Below, piece after piece: positions 26,360 through 34,410 of a DNA stretch of 64,000 nucleotides (position 1 is the first letter of the stretch; every line of letters starts with the position of its first letter). Position numbers and translations under genes: made by a program. The stretch spans positions 286,477 to 350,476 of the forward strand of contig CAJTHL010000002.1 of assembly GCA_910576205.1 (NCBI GenBank), in the 5' to 3' direction. Under the pieces are notes generated by a model. The model saw nothing but the letters and a program-made list of their open reading frames with translations. It was not told where the DNA came from and did no database searches. The stretch comes from Clostridia bacterium. Its GTDB lineage: Bacteria > Bacillota > Clostridia > Lachnospirales > Lachnospiraceae.

Positions 26360-27264
26360 AAAAGCCAGGCGTACGGATTTCCGTCCTCCTTCTCCTCCTG
26401 TTCTTAACCCTTACCGCCTGTGCCTACCCGGCATCGGAGTACGCTTCCGCCCCCCGGGAAAATACCCGTTCGGGGATTACAGAAGCCCCGTTTTCCATTG
26501 CGGATATGGCTCCCTACTCCGGAGAGCCCTACATTGTGGTAAATGACAATATCCCCTATTTTTCGGAGGAGGATTTCACGGACCAGTCCTATGAATTTTA
26601 CAGTCCGCTGGACGAGCTGGGAAGATGCGGCGCCGCCCATGCCAGCGTTGGCCTGGACTTAATGCCAGAAGAAGAGCGGGGAAATATCGGCCATGTAAAG
26701 CCCACCGGCTGGCAGACCGTAAAGTACGACCTGGTGGACGGAAAATATCTCTATAACCGCTGCCATCTCATCGGCTATCAGCTGTCCGGGGAAAATGCCA
26801 ACGAGCAAAACCTCATTACCGGAACCCGTTATCTGAACGTGGAGGGTATGCTGCCCTTTGAAAATATGATTGCCGACTATGTGAAAGAGACAGGAAACCA
26901 TGTCCTCTACCGCGTCACCCCCATTTTCCAGGGGGACGATCTTGTGGCCTCCGGGGTTCTTATGGAAGCACAATCCGTGGAGGACAAGGGCGGGGACATT
27001 CTGTTCTGCGTCTATGCCTATAATGTACAGCCCGGCATTTCCATCGACTACGCCACAGGCGAAAGCGCCCTGGCGGAAACAGCGAAAGACACGTCCGCTT
27101 CCGGGGAAACCAGCTATATCCTCAACACAAACACAAAAAAATTCCACCTTCCAGACTGCTCCAGTGTCCAGGAGCTTCAAGCGGATAACCGGGAATATTT
27201 TACCGGAAGCCGGGAGGAGGTAATCGCGCAGGGGTATGCCGCCTGTAAAAGGTGTAATCCCTAA
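26356..27264 (+). CDS. Secreted DNA/RNA non-specific endonuclease (lipoprotein)
   Basis: 302 residues. A lipoprotein signal (VLLLLLFLTLTAC at about residues 11-23) implies it is anchored outside the membrane. The nuclease core is at about 115-165: NRCHLIGYQL carries the catalytic His, and NEQNLITGTRYLN the metal-ligand Asn. The family motif is usually DRGH or DRCH; here the first residue is Asn. A C-terminal domain (about 250-302: NTNTKKFHLPDCSSVQ, then GYAACKRCNP) resembles the Cys-containing tail found on related nucleases. It overlaps the upstream gene by 4 bases. Confidence 0.85.
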   Translation: MKKPGVRISVLLLLLFLTLTACAYPASEYASAPRENTRSGITEAPFSIADMAPYSGEPYIVVNDNIPYFSEEDFTDQSYEFYSPLDELGRCGAAHASVGLDLMPEEERGNIGHVKPTGWQTVKYDLVDGKYLYNRCHLIGYQLSGENANEQNLITGTRYLNVEGMLPFENMIADYVKETGNHVLYRVTPIFQGDDLVASGVLMEAQSVEDKGGDILFCVYAYNVQPGISIDYATGESALAETAKDTSASGETSYILNTNTKKFHLPDCSSVQELQADNREYFTGSREEVIAQGYAACKRCNP

Positions 27265-27339
27265 ACCGCAGCATGCTTATGTCCTTATGCCTCATATCCA
27301 TCTAATCGGGTATCCGCCAAAGTCCTGGTTTTTTAATGT

Positions 27340-27699
27340 TTATTTTTTTCTGGCAGTTACCAGTAAAACAATTCCAATTATAACCAGAATTATCGAAACC
27401 CACAAAAAGAATTCCGGCACATAGCGCAAAAACATCCATTCCAGCGTCTCTGCGCCGCTAAGTCCTCTTGAAAGTCTTTTTGCATTAAGGCCAACCTGGG
27501 TACTTACTCCGGCTAATCCAATAACCATGGAAACAAAAAACAAAATACCGCCGGAAATCAGAAACGTTTTTCCTCTCTTTTTTCCTTTTCCAGGCTCCTG
27601 GTTCTCCTCTGTTTTATGTAGTGGACATCCGCATTTTGGACAGCTTACCGCTTTATCCGAAATATCCGTTCCACATTCGGAACATTTAATCAATGCCAT
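27340..27699 (-). CDS. Zinc-ribbon membrane protein
   Basis: 119 residues: an N-terminal zinc ribbon (IKCSECGTDISDKAVSCPKCG, CxxC at 6-9 and 20-23), a short basic linker, then two hydrophobic segments at about 44-65 and 95-115. This is the layout of small zinc-ribbon membrane proteins common in Clostridia, of unknown function. It is convergent with the nuclease gene. Confidence 0.78.
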   Translation of the reverse strand: MALIKCSECGTDISDKAVSCPKCGCPLHKTEENQEPGKGKKRGKTFLISGGILFFVSMVIGLAGVSTQVGLNAKRLSRGLSGAETLEWMFLRYVPEFFLWVSIILVIIGIVLLVTARKK

Positions 27700-27818
27700 G
27701 TTAAAGCCCTCCTTTAAAATGATTAATACAATGATACTACAAAAGCAGATGTATTTCTACAATTTCCTGTAACATAATAACCCCTCTCACAAAAAATACA
27801 ATTTTTTTGCTTTTTTTC

Positions 27819-27847
27819 TTTACAAACCCGGATAAATATATTATAAT
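27819..27847 (+). promoter_or_regulatory. Promoter of tRNA-Thr
   Basis: TTTACA (27819-27824), 17-base spacer, TATAAT (27842-27847), ending 23 bases before the tRNA. The amidase gene downstream may be partly read from it. Confidence 0.65.
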
Positions 27848-27870
27848 ATTTACTGCTGGTAAACAAGCAG

Positions 27871-27943
27871 GCTGAAATAGCTCAGTTGGTAGAGCGACGC
27901 ACTCGTAATGCGTAGGTCGAGGGTTCAAGTCCCTTTTTCAGCT
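27871..27943 (+). tRNA. tRNA-Thr (CGT anticodon)
   Basis: A 73-base cloverleaf: acceptor GCTGAAA pairs with TTTCAGC, the D-arm is GCTCAGTTGGTAGAGC, the anticodon arm ACGCA-CTCGTAA-TGCGT gives CGT (reads ACG), and the T-arm loop is TTCAAGT. The discriminator base is T. No CCA is encoded. Confidence 0.95.
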
Positions 27944-28040
27944 TTTCCGGAAACATTTAGATAAGTATAGAAGGTTCTGTCTATATTTATTTAAATGTTT
28001 TATTTTTTCCGTTAAAAACCAACAGGAGGAACCACACGCC

Positions 28041-29135
28041 ATGACCAGAACAAAGCAGTCCCACATGTTATGGGCCTTTTTACTGACAACCGCTCTCCTT
28101 TTCGCCCTGACAGGCTGCTCCGGGGAAAAGGATTCCATTTCCGGAGAAAACGCCTCACAGGCCCAGGAAAGCACGCCCCTGCCGGATAATGGGGAAAATG
28201 ACGCCGCCAATCCACGGACGCCGGAAGAAGCATCCCCTTCCGCTCCCGGTGATTCCACACAGCCGGAAAACACAGCCCCAGAGGAAACCCTTGCAGCCCC
28301 CGAAACCGTCTACACCACGGACCGGGTCAATGTCCGCACGGACGCGTCCACCGAAGGGGATATTCTAAAGACCGTTTCCAGAAAAACCGCGGCCACCCGC
28401 GTGGGCTACAATGCCGACAGAACCTGGAGCCGGGTAACCCTGGATGGTGAGGCGGGGGAATACTATATCGCTTCCCAGTATCTGACTACGGAAGAGCCAG
28501 CCTCCACAGGCTTCCTGGTGGCGCTGGACGCCGGACACCAGGCCAGGGGAAACAGCGAAAAAGAGCCCGTGGGACCGGGTGCCTCAGAGATGAAGGCCAA
28601 GGTGGCCGGAGGCACCTCCGGCGTGGCCAGCGGACTTAAGGAGTATGAGCTGACTTTGCAGGTAACAAAAAAACTCCGGGACGAGCTTATTGCCAGAGGC
28701 TATGAGGTGCTCATGATCCGGGAGTCCAACGATGTAAATATCAGCAATGCCGAGAGGGCCGCCATGGCAAATGATGCCCAGGCGGACGCCTTTGTCCGGA
28801 TTCACGCCAACGGCTCCGAGAGCAGCTCGGCAAACGGTATTATGACCATCTGCCCCACGGCGTCCAATCCCTATACTCCCGGCATTTACACAGACAGCCG
28901 CGCCCTCTCCGACGCTGTCCTTAACCATATGCTCTCCTGCACCGAGGCAGCCAGCAAAGGCGTCTGGGAGACGGATACCATGAGCGGCATCAACTGGTGT
29001 ACCGTGCCGGTGACTATTGTGGAGATGGGCTTTATGACAAATCCCGACGAGGACGCGAAAATGGCCACAGAGGAATACCAGAAGCTTCTGGTACAGGGCA
29101 TCTGCGACGGGCTGGACGAATACTTTGGCGTGTGA
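28041..29135 (+). CDS. N-acetylmuramoyl-L-alanine amidase, SH3-domain lipoprotein
   Basis: 364 residues. A lipoprotein signal (LLFALTGC, Cys at about residue 26) is followed by a Pro/Glu/Ala-rich linker (30-85), an SH3b domain (about 92-152, VNVRTDAS) and an Amidase_3 domain (about 162-362). Zinc ligands are His in ALDAGHQ, Glu in KEYELTL and His in VRIHANG; the catalytic Glu is in IVEMGFMTN. It cleaves the amide between muramic acid and the stem peptide in peptidoglycan, in growth, sporulation or germination. The AGGAGG site lies 11 bases upstream. It follows tRNA-Thr. Confidence 0.92.
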   Translation: MTRTKQSHMLWAFLLTTALLFALTGCSGEKDSISGENASQAQESTPLPDNGENDAANPRTPEEASPSAPGDSTQPENTAPEETLAAPETVYTTDRVNVRTDASTEGDILKTVSRKTAATRVGYNADRTWSRVTLDGEAGEYYIASQYLTTEEPASTGFLVALDAGHQARGNSEKEPVGPGASEMKAKVAGGTSGVASGLKEYELTLQVTKKLRDELIARGYEVLMIRESNDVNISNAERAAMANDAQADAFVRIHANGSESSSANGIMTICPTASNPYTPGIYTDSRALSDAVLNHMLSCTEAASKGVWETDTMSGINWCTVPVTIVEMGFMTNPDEDAKMATEEYQKLLVQGICDGLDEYFGV

Positions 29136-29142
29136 ATTCCCC

Positions 29143-29385
29143 TTACTGTAATTCCTCCAGCAGAATTTCAGCTTCCTTTTTCTCTTTCAAGGCCTGGGCC
29201 TTCATTTCCTTTTTCCGTCTGGTCATGAGGCCCCCGATACGGCCTGTCTCTTTTGCGGAGAGGGATTTCCATCCCGCCTCCTTTACCTGTTCCAGAAGTC
29301 CCAGCTCCTCCGCAATCTCATACTTTAACTGCTCTTCCGGTTCCAGATTGTCCCAGTCAATTTTCTTTTCCTTTTTCTTAGACAT
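29143..29385 (-). CDS. Alpha/beta-type small acid-soluble spore protein (SASP)
   Basis: An 80-residue protein with the SASP core LKYEIAEELGLLEQVKEAGWKSLSAKETGRIGGLMT, whose key parts are LKYEIAEELGL (about 20-30), GW, and the ETGRIGG DNA-binding end (about 46-52). A Lys/Glu-rich tail follows. SASPs coat DNA in dormant spores; the EGGL protease site is not clear. It supports a sporulating host. It is convergent with the amidase gene, 7 bases apart, which may make the two transcripts overlap. Confidence 0.85.
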   Translation of the reverse strand: MSKKKEKKIDWDNLEPEEQLKYEIAEELGLLEQVKEAGWKSLSAKETGRIGGLMTRRKKEMKAQALKEKKEAEILLEELQ

Positions 29386-29415
29386 GAACGACGATACCCC
29401 TTTCCTGGATTTTAC

Positions 29416-29446
29416 GCTGCGGCTTCCAAAAAACCGGAGCCGCAGC
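29416..29446. terminator. GC-rich stem-loop between PspC and SASP genes
   Basis: Arms 29416-29427 and 29436-29446 pair (GCTGCGGCTTCC with GGAGCCGCAGC) around an A-rich loop. There is no clear U-run; it may be a weak terminator for the PspC operon. Confidence 0.45.
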
Positions 29447-29500
29447 CGTTTCTCCCAAAGAGTATCGCCATTCCTTTCCAGATTTATACAATTATTTTTG

Positions 29501-29686
29501 TCAGTTTTCCGGCATTATAATGGCCGCGATAATATAAACCAGCAGACCCGACCCTACGCCGCAGATGGTCAGAATTACCCAGATCAGACGAATCACCGTC
29601 GGATCAATATTAAAATACTCGCCGATGCCTCCACAGACGCCGCAGATCATCTTATTAACCGCTGATTTTCTTAAATGTTTCTCCAT
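29501..29686 (-). CDS. PspC domain protein
   Basis: A 61-residue PspC protein: NKMICGVCGGIGEYFNIDP (about 9-27) and a hydrophobic segment at 33-56. PspC domains sense or modulate envelope stress. It ends the PadR-DUF1700-adhesin operon and has its ribosome site inside a copy of the dispersed repeat. Confidence 0.88.
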   Translation of the reverse strand: MEKHLRKSAVNKMICGVCGGIGEYFNIDPTVIRLIWVILTICGVGSGLLVYIIAAIIMPEN

Positions 29687-29693
29687 AACACTG

Positions 29694-29753
29694 CCTCCTA
29701 TTCCAGTTCCGCATCCTCCCTACAGGCTGATGCTGTTTTCCATTTCCGCATTT
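29694..29753 (-). repeat. Dispersed RBS-linked repeat, copy 3
   Basis: Minus-strand order: ATGCGGAAATGGAAAACAGC, ATCAGCCTGTAGGG, GGATGCGGAACTGG, AATAGGAGG, the last being the PspC ribosome site. It is the closest match to copy 1. Confidence 0.6.
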
Positions 29754-29759
29754 ATAGGT

Positions 29760-30710
29760 TTATGGTGTTCCCCCCAGGAAGCTGACCCGGATGGTGCCCA
29801 CGGCGCAGTCCAGCTCTACTTTCCTGTCTGTGTGGTGGTTGACCTCCTCCGTGCGGCCGATACCGGCGTAAGAATGGTCTCCCAGAAGAACCTCTCCGAT
29901 AGCGCTTCCGATCTCATAGCTGTAGTCCTCATAGGCGCCTGCCAGGCTGATATCCAGTTCTCCAGCTCCACATTCACCCTGAAGCTTTGTACCGGAAAAT
30001 TCTCCCAGCCAGATTCTTCCCGCGCCGGCTTCAAGCTCTGCCTTCTCCCTGGCCTCTATCTGCTGCACATGGCATTCTCCTGCTCCCATCTGCAGCGTTA
30101 CTTCCGCTGCCTTTAAGGTGGACGCCTCCATATACCCGGCTCCCATCTGCACAGTTATCTCTTCAAATTCCTTTTCTGGAAGGTACACTACCAGGGTAAT
30201 ATCCCTCATTTTATTCCTTCTCTTATCCTCCAGGTGCAATTCCTTCTCTTCCACCCAGCACTGGAAATAATTCAAGGTGTCCTGGGCCAGAACACGGATG
30301 GTGTTCTCCTGGTGGGGAATTATCCAGATCTTTCCGTGGCTGATGGCTATATCCAGCTCTTCTATTTTCTCTGTAATAGTCTGGTCATACTCATAACTTC
30401 CGCCGGGGACTTCCCCTATTTCTCCGTATTTCCAGTCATGATCGTATTCCCCTCCGTGATGGCCATAATCGTCCAGCCATTCATCCGGATCCAGTACCTC
30501 ATCCAGATCGTCCACATCATCCAGGAAATCATCCAGCTCCTCCAGAGAGGTTAGCCTGGTATTTCGCAGATTATGCCACCGGTCCAGATGCACAATGTTC
30601 AGATACTGCCCCGGCCTGGCGCCCATGGCGGTTCCGATTCCAAGCATAACGATTCCAAGCATAAGAGAGCCCCCGCATATAGCCAGGCAGACCTTTACAA
30701 ACTTCTTCAT
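29760..30710 (-). CDS. DUF4097-type beta-repeat envelope protein
   Basis: 316 residues: one N-terminal membrane segment (about 8-30), an Asp-rich stretch (about 57-82, many DD and DE pairs), then a domain rich in short beta repeats in which G-A-G turns recur (MGAG, AGAG, CGAG, about residues 195-260). This fits the DUF4097 adhesin-like family seen with PspC proteins. It overlaps the DUF1700 gene by 4 bases, so both are co-translated. Confidence 0.8.
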   Translation of the reverse strand: MKKFVKVCLAICGGSLMLGIVMLGIGTAMGARPGQYLNIVHLDRWHNLRNTRLTSLEELDDFLDDVDDLDEVLDPDEWLDDYGHHGGEYDHDWKYGEIGEVPGGSYEYDQTITEKIEELDIAISHGKIWIIPHQENTIRVLAQDTLNYFQCWVEEKELHLEDKRRNKMRDITLVVYLPEKEFEEITVQMGAGYMEASTLKAAEVTLQMGAGECHVQQIEAREKAELEAGAGRIWLGEFSGTKLQGECGAGELDISLAGAYEDYSYEIGSAIGEVLLGDHSYAGIGRTEEVNHHTDRKVELDCAVGTIRVSFLGGTP

Positions 30711-31417
30711 CTCTGCGCCGCCTCCTTTCTTTTCCGAAAGGGATAACTAAACAATCCCACGATTCCCCGGATAAGCCAGGGAAAAACCTTTACACAAAGC
30801 CAGCCGCCTGCTATCAGAACCAGCATCCCTGCGGCCAGCATCAGAAATCCAACGCCGGCCATAGCCATTCCCACGGCCGGAAGCAGAAAAATCCTGGAAA
30901 ACCCTGCCACAATCATCACAATCCCCACAACAGGAATCACAAACGCCACCACACCCACAGCTATGAGTATTCCAAGAACAGCGCCCAGAATGCCTATAAT
31001 CACTCCCACAAGGGCCAATCCCAGCGGCAGAATCACCGGCGACAGCAGAAGGCATAAAAGGATGATACTGACAATCTTCCATCCGCTGTCATTTTTTTGC
31101 TGCGCTCTGGAATTCCCCCGTCCCTGGCCTCTTCCGGCGCCTGGGTCCGCTGTCCTTGGGCCAAGCTCCTGGCTGGATGTAAAACGGTTATCCCGGTATC
31201 CCCTCTCGGAGAATTCCCCGTCGTTTTCCCCCAGTCCTGCCTGGATGGTTGCGGCCACCTTCTGGGGACTTCCCAGCTCCCGGATAATCTCCTCCTCGTT
31301 TTCGGGCCCTGCGTCGTCAAAATAATCCCTGTAATACTGCAGGGCCTCCCTCCGCTCGCTCTCGGAAATATTCTGCAGCAAAGCCTCCAATTCCCGCAAA
31401 AATTCTTCCTTTCTCAT
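30707..31417 (-). CDS. DUF1700 family membrane protein
   Basis: 236 residues: an N-terminal helical cytosolic domain (MRKEEFLRELEALLQNIS, then YYRDYFDDAG and IIRELGSPQKVA) typical of DUF1700, a polar linker (about 75-110) and about four to five hydrophobic segments (115-235). Such proteins are usually encoded after a PadR regulator and appear to work with it in envelope stress, with the cytosolic part possibly binding the regulator. The arrangement is the same here. Confidence 0.87.
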   Translation of the reverse strand: MRKEEFLRELEALLQNISESERREALQYYRDYFDDAGPENEEEIIRELGSPQKVAATIQAGLGENDGEFSERGYRDNRFTSSQELGPRTADPGAGRGQGRGNSRAQQKNDSGWKIVSIILLCLLLSPVILPLGLALVGVIIGILGAVLGILIAVGVVAFVIPVVGIVMIVAGFSRIFLLPAVGMAMAGVGFLMLAAGMLVLIAGGWLCVKVFPWLIRGIVGLFSYPFRKRKEAAQR

Positions 31418-31420
31418 GTC

Positions 31421-31735
31421 TCAATCCCCCGCAAAAATAAGTGATATTTTGGTTACATAGCTTTTCCACTCTCTCCGGTACAGCTCAAGCTGGGCGACCC
31501 CGGCTTCCGTGATCTTGTAATACCGCCGGTTTCTTCCCCCAAACTCCATATCGTAGACTTCCAGACAACCGTCTTTTTGTAGCCTCCTAAGGACCGGGTA
31601 CAAAGTGGATTCAGAGATTTCAATCGCCTGCCTCACATCCTGGGTGATCTTGTATCCGTAGGTGCCGCCCAATTCCTTGGACACAACCGCCAGCACAATG
31701 GCATCCAGGAGGGCTGCGCCTGTATTAAATACCAT
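31421..31735 (-). CDS. PadR family transcriptional regulator
   Basis: A 104-residue winged-helix repressor (about 2-85: LLDAIVLAVVSKELGGTYGY, TLYPVLRRLQKDG, YYKITEAG). It heads the operon of DUF1700, DUF4097 and PspC genes. A perfect inverted repeat over its promoter is the likely operator, so it is autoregulated. Confidence 0.9.
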   Translation of the reverse strand: MVFNTGAALLDAIVLAVVSKELGGTYGYKITQDVRQAIEISESTLYPVLRRLQKDGCLEVYDMEFGGRNRRYYKITEAGVAQLELYRREWKSYVTKISLIFAGD

Positions 31736-31789
31736 GCAATCCTCTCCTCTGTTTCCATGTGATATTGAAATATAATATTATTAAGATGG

Positions 31790-31823
31790 TTATATTATAT
31801 ATTATATAATATAATTTTGTCAA
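31790..31823 (-). promoter_or_regulatory. padR promoter with perfect operator palindrome
   Basis: Minus-strand TTGACA (31823-31818), 18-base spacer, TATAAT (31799-31794). Arms 31790-31800 and 31804-31814 are exact reverse complements (11 bases, A/T only) overlapping the -10 box, so a bound dimer would block the promoter. Confidence 0.6.
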
Positions 31824-31857
31824 CACCATTAAGAAAAGCTTAATAAATCATAAAAAG

Positions 31858-31899
31858 TGTCCCTCTGAAATGATTTCTGTTCATCATCCCAGAGGGACA
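31858..31899 (-). terminator. Terminator of the VanZ gene
   Basis: Arms TGTCCCTCTG (31858-31867) and CAGAGGGACA (31890-31899) form a hairpin with an A-run at 31852-31856 on the plus strand, so a U-run follows for minus-strand transcripts. Confidence 0.75.
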
Positions 31900-31968
31900 T
31901 CCCTTTACCACTGTCCGCCGGCTGTTTCAATATTATCATAGCAAACTGAAGGTGGGAATATCTGTTTT

Positions 31969-32490
31969 CTAATCTCTTCTCTTAAAATAATCCAGAATCC
32001 AGAACACAGCCGGCTTAAAAATCCTGTAAAGGCAATATCCGGTCATTCCCCCCATTACATTTGTAATCAGATCTGTGATATCCGAAGATCTGAAGCCGTT
32101 GAGGAGCGGCTGCAATAGTTCGATGCATAAGCTCATCAGAAAGCAGTAAAATACTGTTCTGCAAAATGAATCCCTTTTATTCCAGGTTAGGGGAAACAGG
32201 AAACCAAACGGTACGGTCATAATGACGTTTAGCCCTACCTGCCTGAAAAAATCCCCTCTCCCCTCTGAAACATCAATAAACGGCACCAGATTCATAGGCG
32301 TATAGGGATGATTCCAGACAAAGGGGATGGATGTTATTACCGGCATTAAAGTAAAATAAAGCACAAAAACAAGATAAATATACATAAGCGTATTGACAAG
32401 CAGCCTGTCCCTGCCTTTGGCCTTCCACTTTCCGTATAACACAAAAATATAGACCAGAGCCAGAACCAGAAAATCTATCAGATATTTCAT
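31969..32490 (-). CDS. VanZ family protein
   Basis: A 173-residue membrane protein of the VanZ family, with about four to five hydrophobic segments, the internal PMNLVPFIDVSEGRGDFFRQVGLNV region (motif NLVPF at about 74-78) and SLCIELLQPLLNGF at about 124-137. VanZ proteins lower teicoplanin susceptibility in some hosts, but most family members are of unknown role. It is a single gene with its own terminator. Confidence 0.88.
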   Translation of the reverse strand: MKYLIDFLVLALVYIFVLYGKWKAKGRDRLLVNTLMYIYLVFVLYFTLMPVITSIPFVWNHPYTPMNLVPFIDVSEGRGDFFRQVGLNVIMTVPFGFLFPLTWNKRDSFCRTVFYCFLMSLCIELLQPLLNGFRSSDITDLITNVMGGMTGYCLYRIFKPAVFWILDYFKRRD

Positions 32491-32570
32491 AGCAACCTTT
32501 CTTTTAAAGTATGATTTACCAGCTTGATTTTATTATGCTTTGCTGGTAAAGCCAATTCACCAATCATGCA

Positions 32571-33011
32571 CTATATATTTCTCTTTACATTAAGCAGATT
32601 CATCAATGCTTCCTGTAACACTCTTGAAACGTTAATTCCGGCATGTTCAGCTTCATAATTCAGCCAACTGGGAAGCGCTACATTTCTCCTCACAGTTTTT
32701 GTATCAACTTTTTTTCTATACTCACAGAAATCAACATCTACATATGTTAAAACACCTTTAGTGAAATCAATCCCCTCTGTATCCTGCTTTACTTTTTCAA
32801 TAGCAGCATTTTGATCTGATGGCACAGGAAGCCCTTCTTTATTATCTTCCATTGAAATTCCAGCCAATCCAATAGCGTCTCTGGCCATCTCGATAGCATC
32901 TGCAAATGTATCGCCTTCCGTAAAAATCTCCATATCGGGAACACAGACCAGAAAAGAATGTTCAGACCCATCATTTGTATTTAATATAAAAGCTGGATAA
33001 ACCTGTTTCAT
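32571..33011 (-). CDS. hicB: HicB family antitoxin
   Basis: 146 residues: an N-terminal HicB fold (YPAFILNTNDGSEHSFLVCVP, then FADAIEMARDAIGL) and a C-terminal ribbon-helix-helix DNA-binding part (KTVRRNVALPSWLNYEAEHAGINVSRVLQEAL). It should neutralise HicA and autoregulate the pair. ATG 33011 has AAGGAG at 8 bases; a GTG nine bases earlier is inside that site. Confidence 0.9.
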   Translation of the reverse strand: MKQVYPAFILNTNDGSEHSFLVCVPDMEIFTEGDTFADAIEMARDAIGLAGISMEDNKEGLPVPSDQNAAIEKVKQDTEGIDFTKGVLTYVDVDFCEYRKKVDTKTVRRNVALPSWLNYEAEHAGINVSRVLQEALMNLLNVKRNI

Positions 33012-33023
33012 ATCGTTCACTCC

Positions 33024-33197
33024 TTATAATAACTTCCATTTTCCAAGTATCATTCTCGCCAGATTTTCATTGATCTCTTTATGTCCTGGAACCTTTTCTA
33101 TATCACTGTCCCTTCTGTATATATCATTATTTCCACCATGTCTTTCAAAAGAAAATCCTGCATCTTCCAGTATCTTAATCAAATCTCTTTGTTTCAT
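33024..33197 (-). CDS. hicA: HicA family toxin (57 residues)
   Basis: A short gene translated here by hand: MKQRDLIKILEDAGFSFERH at the N-terminus, HGGNNDIYRR (HicA dsRNA-binding-like motif with its catalytic His), a VPGHKEINENLA region and a WKLL end. HicA is an mRNA interferase. It is shorter than most (about 60 residues) but complete. It starts at 33197 and ends 12 bases before hicB, so the two share a transcript. Confidence 0.85.
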   Translation of the reverse strand: MKQRDLIKILEDAGFSFERHGGNNDIYRRDSDIEKVPGHKEINENLARMILGKWKLL

Positions 33198-33220
33198 TAG
33201 TATTTCTCTCCCGCCTTTAT

Positions 33221-33249
33221 ATTATACACACTAATTACACAACAGTCAA
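33221..33249 (-). promoter_or_regulatory. Promoter of hicAB
   Basis: Minus-strand TTGACT (33249-33244), 17-base spacer, TATAAT (33226-33221), about 24 bases before the hicA start. Confidence 0.7.
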
Positions 33250-33283
33250 TGTATTTATACACAACTTTTTCTGTAAATAAATT

Positions 33284-33328
33284 ATGCCGCAAAACCCGGC
33301 CTGTTTCTCCTCCCGGACTTTGCGGCAT
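33284..33328 (-). terminator. Terminator of the aldo/keto reductase-ADH operon
   Basis: Arms ATGCCGCAAA (33284-33293) and TTTGCGGCAT (33319-33328); the minus-strand continuation is U-rich (TAATTTATTT). It lies 42 bases after the reductase stop. Confidence 0.65.
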
Positions 33329-33369
33329 CTGCAATATTCTCAATTTTATGGAATCTTTTCATCCGCTCC

Positions 33370-34374
33370 CTAATGGATCGTCCCGTCCAGATCCCAAAGA
33401 TCTTCCCACCCGGAAGCTCCCGGCCACAGGAATACCTGCCCCTTCACCAGACGGCAGTTTTTGTCTGCCCCGGCTATGCGCTCCATCTCCGCCTCTGTCA
33501 GCGGATCCTCGGTAATACACCTTAAGTTGCCCATGTACTGTGGCTTCTTTACCGAGAAGGGAATGGGAATCTGCCCTCTCTGCACAGCCCATTTCAGGCA
33601 GATCAAGGCTGGATGTACCTGGTGGGCCCTGGCGATCTCCTCAATCTCGGGCATTTCCATGTCCACCACATCCTCCGCCGTCTTGTCACGCTCCGGCCGG
33701 GAGGGGGAGCCTATAGGACAGAATCCCACCGGCTGGATCTGATGGGCGCAGGCGTAGTCAAAGAGTTCCTGCTGCTGGAAAGCGGGATGGCACTCCAGCT
33801 CCAGGGCCGCAGGCTTAATCCGGCAAAGGGGCAGCACCGCCTCCAGCTTGGGAATGGTCATATTGGACATGCCGATATGCCGCACCAGCCCGTCGTCCAC
33901 AAGCTTCTCACACTGACGCCAGGTATCCATAAACTCCTCCACGGAGAAGGGTCTGGAATCCGGGTTCCTGGAATCCCCGTCGCACCCGGGCGCGTGATAA
34001 TTGGGGAAGGGCCAGTGTACAAAGTACAGATCTATGTAGTCAAGCTTCAGATTTTCCAGGCTTCTCCTACAGGAGGCCTCCACCTGGCGGTGGTTGTCAT
34101 TCCAGACCTTGGAGGTGATAAACAGCTCCTCCCTGGTCACAACGCCCTCTGCCAGCAGCTTTTCCAGGACTTCGCCTACCCGGTCCTCATTCTGATAGAC
34201 CTCCGCGCAGTCCAGCAGACGGTAACCGCCCTGGACAGCGCCGTATACCGCCTCAGCCACTGCGTCCGGGCCGTATTTGTCCGAGCCGAAGGTGCCAAGT
34301 CCCAGAGCCGGCATTTCCGCGCCGGTGTAGAGCTTCCTCTTTGGCACAATGGCCGGATTTATTCTCTCACTCAT
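33370..34374 (-). CDS. Aldo/keto reductase
   Basis: A 334-residue NAD(P)H-dependent carbonyl reductase of the AKR superfamily. It has the TIM barrel motifs GLGTFGSDK, the catalytic tetrad residues Asp in LLDCAEVYQNED, Lys in FITSKVWND, the Tyr within the same region, and His in YFVHWPFPNY, and NMTIPKLEAVLP. Its neighbour is a zinc alcohol dehydrogenase 37 bases upstream, so both may act in sugar or polyol metabolism. The substrate is not visible. Confidence 0.9.
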   Translation of the reverse strand: MSERINPAIVPKRKLYTGAEMPALGLGTFGSDKYGPDAVAEAVYGAVQGGYRLLDCAEVYQNEDRVGEVLEKLLAEGVVTREELFITSKVWNDNHRQVEASCRRSLENLKLDYIDLYFVHWPFPNYHAPGCDGDSRNPDSRPFSVEEFMDTWRQCEKLVDDGLVRHIGMSNMTIPKLEAVLPLCRIKPAALELECHPAFQQQELFDYACAHQIQPVGFCPIGSPSRPERDKTAEDVVDMEMPEIEEIARAHQVHPALICLKWAVQRGQIPIPFSVKKPQYMGNLRCITEDPLTEAEMERIAGADKNCRLVKGQVFLWPGASGWEDLWDLDGTIH

Positions 34375-34379
34375 ACTTA

Positions 34380-34406
34380 TTCCTCCATTCCAGTTCCGCT
34401 TCCGCC
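34380..34406 (-). repeat. Dispersed RBS-linked repeat, short copy 4
   Basis: Minus strand GGAAGCGGAACTGGAATGGAGG ends in the reductase ribosome site; only the terminal block of the repeat is present. Confidence 0.45.
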
Positions 34407-34410
34407 GGAT

